Assembly (NCBI RefSeq): GCF_905475345.1
Contig: NC_066586.1
Coordinates: forward strand, 124,501 to 188,500
Direction of reading: 5' to 3'
Origin: Vespula vulgaris
Taxonomy: Eukaryota > Arthropoda > Insecta > Hymenoptera > Vespidae
DNA: 64,000 bases
The position numbers and the translations under genes are program-made. Shown piece after piece: positions 9,646-21,733 of this stretch (the stretch's first letter is position 1; each line of letters begins with the position of its first letter). The notes beneath the pieces are model-generated. The model was not told the origin of the DNA. It did not search any database and saw only the letters and a list, made by a program, of their open reading frames with translations.

Positions 9646-12318
9646 CTGCGGGGTTTCAGCATTGTCGCATCGTCGTTAAAGCGTGCTTCTCAGAAATACC
9701 GAGAGAAGTTACCGAGGTCTAGGACGAGGTAGGAGGTCTAGACGGATGAAGGAGAAAGGGCATTCGGAAAGGTGGATCTTTTGGAATCGGGATGGATGCA
9801 CTCGGCCAGCCACTCGATGCACTTGAAAGCACTTGGACCCTACGCTCGTGGAGGAAATCTCGCCTTCGTTACTATTTCCAACGCGTACGAACGTAGAACA
9901 TCTATGCGAGAGGACGTACGCGAAAGAGATAAAAAGTACATCGAGATATCCCGATTTAAATCGTTCCCCGCGGACCAACTCTCTTACCATATCTTCGTAT
10001 CTCTCGGCGAAGAAATCCTTCTCGATCGATTCGAGGATCGAACGGAGGGTCCAAGAGTCCAACATTCGTACTCTAACGTTGGCGAATTTTCGAAAAAGCG
10101 GGGTCGCTTCGACGATCGCTTCGATTGACTTTCCAGAAAGATATTTCGAATTTAGACGCGACCCCGCTCTTTCGACTCGCTCTCGGATTTGTTCCTCCTT
10201 TTTGCACGAGATCTTTTTCCTAATTCTCCATGCAGGATCGTACATCTCGATCTGCACACATCCACGTGTACGCTCTACTCTCGCGCTCTATCGTCGATGT
10301 GCACGCAAATCCACTAAAAATCGAGCCTCTCGAATCGTGCCTGCGACTCCTAATTTGTACATTCGCAGTCTTTCGTACAAAAATATTACGATCAAACGTG
10401 TCTCCGTAAGTTACGATGACGACGATAAAAAGGGAAGGAGTCATTCGGACGATGCGAATATTTTCTTGCCATATCGAAAGGAAGAACGTTGTTTTTTTTT
10501 CCCCTTTGAGCCGAACGCTGGACGAGCGATCGAAAAAAAAGGAGGTCCTTCCCTTTTTATTTTTCTCTTTTTTTCCCTCCTCTCTCTCTCTCTCTCTTTT
10601 TCTCTCTGTTTTCATTTGGGAGGATCCTTTGCAAGATCTCCGACAGAGAAAAAAGGACAGAGAGAGGGAGAGAGAAAGGGAGAGAGAAAGAGGGAGAGAG
10701 AGAGAGAGAGAGCACGTTTCCTCCGTACCCCGTATATATCTATGTACGTATATACGTAATGTATAAGGATATATACATATGTATGTATACACGCGCGTGT
10801 GTATACATATATATATATATACACACTAACTGGATAGAGCAGGGTTAAAGCATCGATCTGCTAAGAAGCACCACTATAGAACTATCGCGCGGAGCCAAGG
10901 ATGTTCCTCCGTACATCTTTATTTTTAGTCCCTCGTTTACATCTCAATGCGATCGTATCGAATCGAATCGTTCGTACTCGGCAAAGAGGAAAAATCGCAA
11001 TAAGATTTGTACGGAGAAACGTCCGAAGAGAGAAAAATCAAAGAGACCTAGCGGACTAACCTAATTGTAAGTTATTCCGACAAGTTGTAATTGTATGTCC
11101 CTTCCCACTTGCACGGAGACACGCGTTACTTTCGATTCGGTTCGTTCGCTCGATGCGGGTTTCGTTTCTAAATCGCGTCTATGTACACGCGTGTGTTATT
11201 GCGCGCGCGTATCTTTCTCCTCTTCCGCGGAAAACCTTTGATATCGTATATGTCAAGAGTACTTATGTGTATCGTAGAGGTGAGGCGAGAATTATGGGCG
11301 CGTGCGAATCTATAAGAATAGGTATACACATATATGTACGTATATGTACGATGCTCGTCCTAGCACGCTACATCTCATCTTCTATTTCGCTACACGCTTG
11401 CCACCGGCATCAAGTTCATAGCGCAAAAGGAGACTTCTGATAGGGGGTGGCTCGTATTTAGAGAAAGATAGTATATAAAAGATCGAAAGAAATTGAGAAA
11501 AAGAGTAGGCTTGGGCCAGACTTACGTGAAAGAAAATAGCGTGGAAATGAGGATAAAATTGCAGCGGTTCGTATGAAAAAAGAAAGAAAAGATAGATTAC
11601 AGAGTGTTAAATTAATTCTTAATATCTTAAGGGGGAAACGACGCGTCGCCGTGCGACTTCGCAAGACGCGCTTGCGCGAGAGCGAACTTAACGTTAAATG
11701 ACGCCGTTTTTTGCCACGAAATCAGCCGCGGAATCCTAATCGTAGAAACGAGCGCGGAAGCGATGGACGTTACGAAACTTTCTTCCTAAATCGTCGAAAA
11801 GGAAACTGCTTGTTTTCTGACGGCGAGCAGACACATCGAGTGAAATTTTGATATCCATCCGATACGACGGACTTGCCGGCGAAAATTCTTAAACACGGAC
11901 GGATCACCGATATATATCCTCTTGATCGATCTGGACCGACTCGGATCCGACTCGTCAGAAAAATGTCAGCGATTCGAATCACCTCGTGAAAGTGCAAAAT
12001 TATTTCGTTTCGAACGATCTTTTTCGACGGTCTCGAGTTTCCTCTATGGCGCATGCGCGTTCGCGATTCCATGGATTTTAATGACGCTCTCCGATCGTTG
12101 AAAAGACGATTATAATCTAGCAAACCAAGTTCGGCGCACGAGTCTACGAAAACGTTCGCTCTAACGACGCGAGAGCGAAGCTTTTCGCGACTCTGCCCAC
12201 CGTTTTTTCCTTTACTTTATTCCTTCTATTTTTCCTTTACCCTTTTTCTTCGTTACATCGATACGAGAAGGATGACGATGATGTCTCGAGGTAGATCGTC
12301 TAAAGTACGAGTCCTTAC
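9646..12318 (-). other. unc-13: unc-13 intron upstream of the C1 exon
   Basis: This 2.7 kb intron has consensus ends (GTAAGG...CCGCAG on the minus strand). It contains GA/CT-rich stretches (10570-10720) and a CG-centred inverted repeat in AT/GT simple sequence (10771-10826). The acceptor is preceded by a poor pyrimidine tract. I see no coding exon; the longest plus frame (9833-10759) translates CT/GA repeats and ordinary intron sequence. Confidence 0.65.
10771..10826. repeat. AT/GT simple repeat with near-perfect inverted repeat
   Basis: The arms TATGTATACACGCG and CGCGTGTGTATACATA meet at a CG-rich centre (near 10793-10796), followed by an AT dinucleotide run. The arrangement can form a hairpin or cruciform. 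It is most likely microsatellite sequence. Confidence 0.6.
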
Positions 12319-12396
12319 CAGTTCCTCGTCGTTCAGCGTAGCCCTGGGCACCGCGGATGTGAGCCCTGCGGCGTTCCTCTTCGTCGCCGCCATTGT
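12319..12396 (-). CDS. unc-13: unc-13 exon just before the C1 domain
   Basis: This 78-nt exon (26 codons, phase 0 at both ends) lies between acceptor CTTTTCTCAG|ACAATG and donor GAACTG|GTAAGG. It encodes TMAATKRNAAGLTSAVPR followed by ATLNDEEL. This is the conserved Munc13 segment directly N-terminal to C1: family members read ...TKRN-AG-TSA-PRATLNDEEL and then KMHVYKK, exactly as this exon joins the next. Being 78 nt, it could be skipped without a frameshift, but its conservation argues it is constitutive. Another frame reads through the splice sites and is not used. Confidence 0.94.
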
Positions 12397-12490
12397 CTGA
12401 GAAAAGATAGAAATTAATGTGCATCTGATCCGGCTATAATGCCTTCCGGTCTCTCCATTGTACAGACAGTGACAAAGAGCGGAAATAAAA

Positions 12491-12493
<3 letters not shown>

Positions 12494-12542
<49 letters not shown>
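12494..12542. repeat. GA microsatellite, about 24 units
   Basis: This is an uninterrupted GA run, followed by a second impure GA block to about 12580. It accounts for the Ser/Leu repeat open frames on the minus strand here. Confidence 0.95.
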
Positions 12543-12545
<3 letters not shown>

Positions 12546-13779
12546 GAAAGATAAAAAGAGAGAGAGAGAGAGAGAGGGAGGACAGAAAAATATGAACGAA
12601 ACGAAAGAGAAGAAAGCAAACGACGGAAAGAAAAAAGTGAAAAAAGTAGGTTCTCTCGAAGAACGCAAAAACACGAGAAACATTTTATAAAGATATCGTA
12701 CGAGTAATCGTTGATACGTAGAGATAACAAGAGAATGATTATCGGTGATAACAAGAAAAATACCAAAATTCGTGAAGAGATCGAAACTTACAAAGAGATA
12801 TAAAAATATTGCAGAAGAATTATAGACGCCGATATAATCATAATAATAACGACATAAAAAATTCGTGTCAAATTTGCCATAATCTCGATTAATCGTAAAA
12901 AGGTGCAAAGTGAAATCGTTCTACCGTGCCAAATATGCATGTGTATTTAAAAAATCGACTTACGGTCGAACAGACGTTATGTACAACGAGCGAGAAGAGA
13001 TGCGTTTGTTGTATGTACATGGATCTCTTTCGAGAGCCGTGCTTTAACAATTCTTATGCCGTATTTTACAAAAAAGAAAAAAAAAAAGAAAAAGGAAATG
13101 AAAAAATAAAGTCGTGAGAGAGACTCCTCGATATTTCTTTCCCTTCTCTTTCGTATACGTGGGTAGGACACGTGTGTGCATCGCGCGAAAAATAGAACAA
13201 AGCTCGTATGTAAATGACGTCGAGATAACTTTTTTTCTCTTTTTGCTCGAGAGCTGTCGAACGATCGATCTTTCATGAAAGTTTCGAGATTTCAAACGAA
13301 CGCTCTGCAAATTTTCTGGTAGTTTGCGTTTTCACGATTTCAAAAAAAAGAAAAAAAAACATTACTTTAATTATTGACGAAGATGGATAGATATTTCGGA
13401 AATAAATTTGCACAATTTTCCGAGGAGTCTCGTAACGGATGTAATTCGCTTTGTGTTTTGCACTGTATTTACATATGTTCGTGAAATGATGTATATATAT
13501 ATAGTTTGATATGCGTATATGAAGAGTAGCAAAAATGTTTAGAACGTTAATTAAAAAGCGAGAGAAAGTGTGGGAGGAGATGGATCGGGAGATAAGAAAA
13601 ATACTCGAATTAAAACAAAATGAAATGCGAGAGAGACAGCGAGCGCGAGAAAAATGAAAATGGAGGGTATACGAATTAGAGATCGGTCTAACGGCGAAAA
13701 ACGGAAAAAGATAGATGGATAGATGGCAATGAAGAGAGAGAGGGAGAGAGAGGGAGAAAGAGGGAAAGATATCAAGTGA

Positions 13780-13810
<31 letters not shown>

Positions 13811-13909
13811 ATCTCTACGATGAAAGTCTAATCCAATTAGCTTATAGGTGCCTGGTAGGTGTGGCACGCGGAGATTTGCGGTTCGGCGTAGATTTCAATT
13901 AAGATATTA

Positions 13910-13927
13910 TGCACGGGGCCCCGTGCA
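13910..13927. promoter_or_regulatory. 18-bp perfect palindrome with TGCACGGGG half-sites
   Basis: TGCACGGGG abuts its exact reverse complement CCCCGTGCA, giving an 18-bp palindrome in intron sequence. The same nonamer recurs once, at 14092-14100. It could be a site for a dimeric factor or a short hairpin. No factor is assigned. Confidence 0.4.
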
Positions 13928-15337
13928 CGATGCATGCGCTACTGTCTTCCTCTTATCCGCAATCCGCATTCTAATGCTCTGCACTAATATCGCTTTGCCG
14001 CTCGTGTATTGTAGTACCACCGCGCTTTTCGATCTCTTCTACCCTATGGCGTTTCTAACGTGTATAATAACAAGCGTGCTTGCGTAACATTTGCACGGGG
14101 CGCCGTTTTCTCTTTTTAAATCGCTTCGTTTTAAAACGATCGCGACGCTCGTCTTTATCTCATTCATCGACCCATGGAACATTTCTAATCGTTTCTTCGT
14201 TCGAGCTCACCTAAACGATTCTTCTTTTATTTCGCTCGCGTTCATAAATATTTGTCAAATTTTCATCCAGCCGTGTCTACGTACGTGCTACGTTGTCGTT
14301 AATTACGATCAACTATATTTTGCAACTATATTTGACTACGTTCATCTAATTTGTTTCGTATGTGCATGCAAAACGTGACGGAACGACTAAGCGAACAGTT
14401 TATTGCTCAGGTACTCGCTTACGCAGTACATGCATCGACGAACATAAAAGCGTGAGAAAGCGTCCGTGTCGATTTCTCCCCGACGGAGAGCAAACCGAAC
14501 GATCTTAGGATTGTTTGCGTCAATAGGATAGTCGCTAAAGGCAAGGTGGTTCGGGGTAAACACAGGTCGCTCGTGGGGACGGGGTGCGGGGGGAACGATC
14601 GATGAAAATAAATTTCGCGCCAATAGGGAATAATCTTGTCGATGAGCCAGGGTGCCGGTAATTATAACGAAAGGAAAGATAATGTCAGAAATGTAGGTTG
14701 GTGCGATTCTAACGGCGCAAACGATGTGACGTTTACCGCGGTACGCAGCAAAACCCCCTTTTCTCGGCGTATCGCGCTATTATACACGAAAAGCATAAAA
14801 TTATCTGCCACGTGCCAGCTACATTCTCCTTTATTATTACGATGCACATTCGTACGAAAGTGGGCTGTGGCCCGTACCCCAAGCGTCGGCCTCGATTAAA
14901 TGCACTCTCTGGCACTGCGATTAAGGAACGCACCGCGTCACCTCGACCATACACCATTATCGTCTCCGCCCTTCGACCTTTCCTCTTTTTCGTTTTACCA
15001 TTTCCTCGGATTAAACGAAGGAAATAACAATCCAGGCGCGTTGCTTGTGGTACGGCCTTTCGAAACGCATGCGTTCGCGGTGCGTCGCTAAGAACCAAAG
15101 CCACGACGATCGAACGAACAAAGGCTACGAACTAACAAAATGGCTCTGGATAGGGAAAAGCGAATTACTTTTCGAGCAAAGCGAGGGTAGGGAAAACGAA
15201 ACGAAAGATAACGAAGAAAACAAACACAAAAGAGAAAGCAAATAAGAAGGAGAAATATCGAAACGACGAGCAATCGCATGCGACGTTCAAGCAAGCTTCT
15301 TTTAATTAAGTTCGCTAAGGAGGCATTTAATTAGTAC

Positions 15338-15346
15338 CTTCAAGAC
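15338..15346 (-). other. unc-13: Candidate 9-nt microexon (Val-Leu-Lys) in unc-13
   Basis: On the minus strand a pyrimidine stretch ending CTCTACCTCCAG is followed by GTCTTGAAG and then GTACTAA, which could serve as acceptor, 9-nt microexon and donor. Both flanking known exons are phase 0, so inclusion would insert Val-Leu-Lys between ...VSEL and TMAAT... without a frameshift. An unusual A/C-rich stretch with several ACCTGAA words lies just upstream in transcript order (about 15350-15428). Nothing proves it is used; a chance arrangement is quite possible. Confidence 0.2.
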
Positions 15347-17129
15347 CTGGAGGTAGAGTTTTTGAGATTTTTTGAGAGGTTTTTTTCAGTGAGTGGTTTA
15401 GTTTTTTCAGGTGTTCAGGTGGATACAACAACGGGCGCCACAGAGAACAAACAAAGAAAATAGCATTATATGCTGGTTAGTACGTGTATCATTTACGTCC
15501 ATTTAATTATTTTCTTTTATTTTATTTCTACTATTCTTCTTTTCTTTTTCCTTTCTAACGAAACGAGTATAGATAATGTGGAAAAGTTAGACACACGAGA
15601 GGCACAGAGACAATGTTTAACGGACACGCGTAATCGTAACGTCGAGGAACGATAGCCCGTTAGAAATCGGTACCATGCGCGATACGTCTTAATGAAATAG
15701 GCTTTTGCACAAACGTTGGAAGGAGATCAAGTGAAATAAACGATTTGGCTGGGCTACTTTTCCTTTATGGGAAATTATCGGAATGTGACGTTGGTATCGG
15801 CTTATTTGCTCCTTTCATTACTAAATCCTTATTGTAATTGGTATCGGCGAATTCGTTCAATTATTAGGCCGAGTAATCCGCCAAAGTCCGATAATTTTCA
15901 GAGGTTCTCGTCGTCGATATCCGGTCGAATTGAATCGACGTGTCCGTTCTCCGTTTGGCGAGGTAACGTTGTACACAACAATCAGATAGAAATTTTCGAC
16001 ACCGAACATATAGGGACACAGACAACGGGCTCGGGAAACTAAGGTGCCCTCAAGGGATTCCGAAAGGAGGAGTGCCAAGTTAGTCACGTTACTGCTTAAG
16101 TAACGACTTTGAAACATCGTCGCTCGTAAAACTAGCTACCGACTTTGAAACTCCTTAAAACAATCTCCTTAAAAATTTCTCCTCCACGCTTTTTCTTCCT
16201 TTTCCTTTTCGCAAACGTACGAAACACGTTGAGGATCCTCCGGATCGTTTCGTATCGATTTTCTACTTATCGCGGATAGATCGAAACGCGATATGAAATC
16301 TCTTTGAACGCACGTCCGATCCGATTTTTTCGATAAAAATGCTTTTTCGGACGCGTCGTTAGCGAACGCCTTCGATTATCCTCCGATTAAAAGAAAATAA
16401 GAAAAAGAGAGTAGAAACGAATATCGACGTGACGTTTTCGTTCTCGTTCTCGTTGATACGAATTTCATACGATTTCTATGCGCTGTCGATCGATCCGCGA
16501 TTCTTTTGAAAATGACACTTGAATTAAGAATTCCTACATTCTCTAAAGCTTTGCTTTTCTTTCCATGCCTTTTCCCAATTTTCTTATTTTTTTTTTTTTT
16601 TCTTAACACCCGTTAACAATAGGCACTTTTAGATTATTAGCCAGACGTTGTAACACTGAAACGCAAACACACGTAATTAGATTAGAACGAGGCACGTGCC
16701 ATCGTATGAGTCGCGAGTTACCTTAGAGGCTAGCTCGAGATCGATTCTATTGTCTTCGAAATTTGATAAGAGCAGCCAATACGGAAGGTAAGTCGCGCGA
16801 CAGAAAAATCGAATTTACGGTACGTCCGTGTTATGATCGATTTGGTCGTCGTCGTCGAGACCAAAGAGGAGAGAAGGGCTTGAGGAGGAAGGAATACTCG
16901 AGTACGTTGGCGAGTACGCTGGCATAAATCGTTTTTCGTTCGTTCGTAGGGCGTGGGTCGCGTGAGGTAAACGTTGAAAGAGCGACATGCCAAGATCCTC
17001 TCTCAAGCCGGCTAGTAAAACTAATTAAAACAAACCGAGCGAGCAATTAGTTCGAGGATGGGAAAGCGAGGATGGGTTCGTTCCTCGCGATTATCGTTCG
17101 TTGGAGGACAGGTAGGGAGGAAGATTACT

Positions 17130-17173
17130 GTTACTACTACTACGACGACGACGACGACAACGACGACGACGAC
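17130..17173. repeat. TAC/ACG triplet repeat
   Basis: Tandem TAC then ACG triplets with one interruption lie in intron sequence. Confidence 0.85.
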
Positions 17174-17383
17174 TAGAACGTTTCGGTTTCGTTGGTCGAA
17201 TTAAGAAAGTTCGACAAACGCGGACGATTCGGGATATGTAAGTACATAGAATTATGTTCGCGCCTACAAAGTGTACTTATGTACCTATAATAATACACGT
17301 ACGGATTTATATTACGAGATAGAGGGATTTATCGTAGACGGAACAACGATGGAATTGCATTAATATGGCGATCGACTACCTAC

Positions 17384-17474
17384 CAGCTCGGAGACCAATG
17401 GTATCGACTTCCGACGCGGTCGAATATCCGGCATACTGTCGATGTTGCTGTAGAAAGGATTATCGCCTGGATGC
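17384..17474 (-). CDS. unc-13: unc-13 exon, conserved pre-C1 segment (IDSMPDIRPRRKSIPL)
   Basis: This 91-nt exon lies between acceptor TTTGTTACAG|GCATC and donor GAGCTG|GTAGGT. One base completes a Gly codon, then 30 codons follow: HPGDNPFYSNIDSMPDIRP and RRKSIPLVSEL. The stretch SIDSMP-IRP-RKSIPLVSEL is a conserved UNC-13 family motif just upstream of the TMAATKR segment, so exon order and phase (ending phase 0) match the next exon. The basic RRKS is a plausible kinase site (inference). The family places this segment in the regulatory region between the isoform-specific N-terminus and C1. Confidence 0.94.
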
Positions 17475-19995
17475 CTGTAACAAAGGATTACGGAGAGAGA
17501 ATTAGCGCACCGACGACGTCTTTTGTCGCATGAAAAATTGATAATGAGATAGATATCAGAAATCGTGTTATTCAATAAGTTATCGGGAAAGCCTTGATCG
17601 CTCCTTTTCTTCCAAGTTTGGATAATAACGTGCACGCCGACGACGAGAGCTTATCGCAGACTTATTGTACCAATCGACATTCATATACGTATATCGTATA
17701 TCGTCTGGATCTTCCTTGATTCAGAATGAATCGAAAAGTAATCGAACTTTAACAACAATATCGCAAACTCTTCTTTCAACGATCACGGCCGAGATATCTC
17801 TGTCCCGCTTTCGAAAGAAGCATCTCGAGAGCGCGACGAAGAACTTTTTCGAACGTAGCCAGCTTTTTTCCCGTGCTTTTTGCAGAAATTCTTTTATATA
17901 TTTTTCTTTTTTTTTTTATCCCCTCCGGAATTTTATATCATAAGTAATTGGCACGGCGAAACGTTAGGCCTTGAAAAGCAATTATAAAACGTAGAGTAAT
18001 TGAGGAACGGTCTCTGAAGGAAAGATCTAAATCTCAAGCTGAAAATTATTAAACGGTATAGAACAATTAGTTAAAACGGAAGAGAAAGAACGAAAGAAGG
18101 CCGACGAGTATTCGTCGCAATTCGTCGACGAGACAACTGCTTCCCTTATTGTTAGGAAAAAGCTTTTGTTTTTCGGGCCGCGCGTACTCCGTTGCCGAGC
18201 TCTCGTAAGTACGTAAGTACTCGCGTACGTATTGACCTAGCAAAGAAACCCGCGGCTTTCTATCAATTATTGTAGCGGTTACTTTCAATGTAAACGCAAG
18301 AAAATAAAAGCGAGAAAAAATCCCTATTTATTTACCTCGCTTCGAGATACTTTTCTCGACCGACCTGATTTTCTTTTCTCTCGAGTCGGATCGTATAAAT
18401 TTTCAGGGCAACGTTCGAATAAAAACGTTTCCCGACAGCTAAGTATCACACCGAACGATCCATCATTTCGAGACGGTTTACGCCCAGAACGTAATCTCTC
18501 TTTCTCTCTCTTAATCCTCATATTTCCGACGTAAACCGGAATCTCTCACGCAAGGAAGGAGATTACACGTTGTTTGATTAAACTTTGCAGAATCTAAATC
18601 GAGAAGGAATGCTAACGGAGACGGATCGTTCGTTCAAAGATTTTAAAGCCGAGTCGAGAGATCGTTAAACCAAATAAAAGAAAAAAAAAGTTTTCTTTTT
18701 CGGCGCGAGATAAAAGTGAAAGTTTTCTCGATGAAAGAGCTCGGAGCAGAGATTAACGAACGTATGCCTTTGTCAATTCGTCGAATCGAAAGCTCGGTCT
18801 TGTTTCTCTCGTGGCTTTCTCCTTTTCTTTTTTTTTTTTTTCGATGCGCACCGTTTTCCATCGTCGAGGAAGATTACATCCGAATGGCGATAGCGGCCAA
18901 TTCGCCTGACGCTTGCGATAAGGGAACACGGTCGGATAAATATCAAAGGAGCTTTAAGCTCCGTTTGAAGGAGTGGATGAGAGATAGCGCGAACGGTGTC
19001 GCGGTGGTAACGAGAAACGATCCGCCAGTCGACCACACCGAATCTCTGTCCATTCTCCGTCCGTTTCGCAGTTTCGACTTTCGACCTGTACGACCTACGT
19101 ACGGTTCGCCGACGGGTGTTGTCGGCTTGCAGGCTTACGAGCCTGTTCTCGACGTCGTTTTTGACATTCCGAATATGGAAATAGAAAGAAATTGGTAAGC
19201 TATCGAAATCGTGAGATGTTCCGATGTTCCGATGTCCTAGCAAAGAGGTCCTCTTTAAATCGAGAGCATTATCGATTGTCTCGAGATCCCTAAACGATTC
19301 GCCTCGAGCAGCTCGCAACAATTAAGAAGCACTTTTCTCGTCGACCCTCTTCAACGTTCCCTCCGCGTCCGATGTGTCAGAGTAGAGAATCCTAGTTTGC
19401 TGCTCCCTTTCTCGTGGCATGCCAACGAAAGGGCTTCCTTCCCCTTAAGAAAAGAGAAAAGAGGCGATATCGCGAGTCGACCCTTCGATCAGATCGTTTT
19501 AACCGTCCTTCCAAGAGCAGCCTTTAATGACGCATAAGCAAGTTGAAATTACTTTCCGGTCGAGCAATTATCATCTTTGACGATCGAATTACAACGTATC
19601 GCTTAGGTCGCTTAGGTCGCAACTGCGCGACGACGATCGCGGCGAATGGAATCGTCGACAAATCTTAACTTTCTCACGATCCGAAACTTCCTATCTGGAA
19701 AATTCTATTGAAAAACGTCCGATGAAACGCGAGAGAAACTTTCCAGGAAGTTTTCTTCTCACGATTTTGACAGCGGGACGATTTGTCGGACATGGAAGCG
19801 GAATTACGGCGTTATCGTTCCTCTTTTCTAAGCGTCTCGAACACGTCGACGTTCGCATTGTATACACGTACGTACCTATGGAGAAATTCTTTTCCTTGGC
19901 TTTCGTATAATTTCAAAGGTCAAGTCGAAAGGTGAACGTCAATGGCGAGGGAAAATGGATTTGTTAGGAAGAGGGACGAAGGAAAATATACGTAC
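17475..19995 (-). other. unc-13: unc-13 intron
   Basis: This 2.5 kb intron has consensus ends (GTACGT...GTTACAG on the minus strand). I see no coding exon, RNA gene or notable repeat. The overlapping open frames at 18716-19321 on the two strands are unlike any known family and appear to be chance frames. Confidence 0.65.
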
Positions 19996-20039
19996 CCGTT
20001 AGCTCGTCCACCGGATTCGCCGCCTGGTCCGCTTCCGTT
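19996..20039 (-). CDS. unc-13: unc-13 44-nt exon, Gly-rich linker
   Basis: On the minus strand AACGGAAGCGG... is preceded by TTTTTTTGTTTGTTAG and followed by donor AACGG|GTACGT. It encodes NGSGPGGESGGRAN plus two bases that with the next exon make Gly. The large exon ends in phase 0 and the next exon needs two carried-in bases. A 44-nt exon (14 codons plus 2 bases) supplies exactly that, so it is obligatory if the large exon joins the conserved core. The peptide is a flexible Gly/Ser/Asn linker with no domain. The exon's existence is inferred from splice signals and frame, not from family similarity. Confidence 0.78.
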
Positions 20040-20783
20040 CTAACAAACAAAAAAACAATTTTTATTAAAAACAAGCCTAATAACAGTAGTTTGAAAAACT
20101 AAATGGAGAAGGCGCGCGCGCGCGTATGCCGGTCGCGCGAACGACGATGACGCAGGCGTTTTTATATATTACCTTTTCTTTCCTGCTTTCGAGAAAATAG
20201 GATAATACAGTCTTTGAAAACGTGCCGCCACGGAAAGAGTTACGAGAGCTGCGAGACGACGAGAAGGTTCTCTCGTACGGTTCGAAAAGAAAAAGAAGAA
20301 AGAACTTTCCATTTTTCATTAGCGAGGGAAAGTCTCGGTCTCGCGATCAGCAAATTCAAAGGAGGAAATCTCGAAAAGTCGAGTCGTTCCGTGGCTGCGC
20401 ACGCACGATGCTTCTTCGCTCGCTGTTTCCTTGCGATCTTAACCTTCGACTCGAGACGAAAGAGACTCGTTTGAAAGAGAAAACGCCGATCCGAGTTGTC
20501 AAAATAGAGGGAAAGAGAAATAGGAGAAATAATAATAAAGATAAAATAATGATAGGAAGACGCGGAGAAATAACGACACGAGGAAGACGAAGAAGGGCTG
20601 AAAAACGAACGAAATAATACGAAGAAAACGAACAAGGGACGAGGGACTAACGAACTCGGTTCCTCGCGATATCGGCCTTAAAAATGTGTCTTCCTATTAG
20701 TTAATAGTAACAGGCGAAAGGAAAAAAAAAGGTCGAGAGAAAATAAAAAAAGGAGACATTTTTCGTGCCAACTAGTGCATTAT

Positions 20784-20857
20784 CTTTTTCTTCTTCTTCT
20801 TCTTCTTCCTCTTCCTCTTCCTCTTCCTCTTCCTCTTCCTCCTCCTCTTCTTCCTTC
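20784..20857. repeat. TTC / TTCCTC tandem repeat
   Basis: Pyrimidine triplet and hexamer repeats lie in the 10.8 kb intron. They produce the poly-Ser and Leu/Pro chance frames on the plus strand. Confidence 0.9.
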
Positions 20858-21682
20858 GTCATCATTAAATCCCACGACGTCGCGCTACGGATTACGATCT
20901 CTCCTTCGTACGGTTCTTCTACTTTTCCACAGACGCGTTTTCTCGTTTTCTCTCGGCGCTCGAACCATCGCGTTCTTTCTATACTTACGACGAGTAAACG
21001 CGTAATACTAGCACGGATGAGCCAGCATTTATCTTAATCCCTTTTTTGTAGCACGGATAAGCGCTTTTCTCTTTCGCCTCGTCTCTCTGCTTTTTCTTCG
21101 ATCCTGCTACATTAATCAAGTGCCCGATTGAAAATCGATTCGGAAACGCCGTCTCTCGCTTTCTAATAATCGCTTCTACTCGTTTGAGATTTTTCACGCT
21201 TTTCACGAATCTCCTTCGAGTTTGCTTCCTTTCCTTCCCTTTCTCTCTCTTTCTCTCTCTCTCCCCACCTCTCTTTCACCTTTCTCTTTCCTTTAATTTT
21301 TTTTCCCTTGCGAAATTTTACCTCTTTCAATCTACGAAGAAAAGAAATGAAAAACGCATGAATTCGATCTTCTTATCGTCGTGCGAAGTGCCTCGCCTTT
21401 AGTTTCCATCCACTCGCTCGGCCGGCCTTCTCGCGGATGAAAATGGAAGTTTCTTTTTCTTCTCTTCACGTTTGTCCTCGAGACAGCGCGTAACAGCCCG
21501 TATAAATATAATATCACGTATAATACTCGTAAAGTTTTGTTATGATAGAGATACGATATAAACTTATCGATAGCGCGTAACAAGTGTTAATAAGTATTTT
21601 TAGAGAGCCGCAGGTATCTTTGTCCCTCCTTCGTTAGTGTCTCTTTTCTTTCGCTCTCTCTCACTCTCTCTCTTTCTCTCAC

Positions 21683-21684
<2 letters not shown>

Positions 21685-21731
<47 letters not shown>
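21685..21731. repeat. CT microsatellite
   Basis: This is an uninterrupted CT run of about 47 bases in the 10.8 kb intron, preceded by impure CT repeats from about 21650. Confidence 0.93.

Positions 21732-21733
<2 letters not shown>

Larger units (their letters stand above)
12397..17383 (-). other. unc-13: unc-13 intron of about 5 kb
   Basis: This is intron between the SEL-ending and TMAA-starting exons, both phase 0. It holds a 49-base GA run (12494-12542), GA repeats near 13735-13806, an 18-bp G/C palindrome (13910-13927), a block of less repetitive sequence (about 13845-15130) without a recognisable protein, a candidate 9-nt microexon (15338-15346), and an ACG triplet repeat (17130-17173). 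The minus frame at 14387-14623 and the plus frames near 13848-14378 match nothing I recognise. Confidence 0.6.

Noticed and set aside
10827..10880. tRNA-like stretch (GGATAGAGCA...)
   Set aside because: The D-arm-like word is not accompanied by a T-arm GGTTCGAATCC-type motif or an acceptor stem.
14387..14623. 78-codon minus frame in unique intron sequence
   Set aside because: It is possibly a transposon remnant or chance frame; no recognisable domain, terminal repeat or target duplication could be seen.
18716..19321. Overlapping open frames on both strands in an unc-13 intron
   Set aside because: They are mutually antisense and include a poly-T/poly-A stretch. There is no family resemblance.
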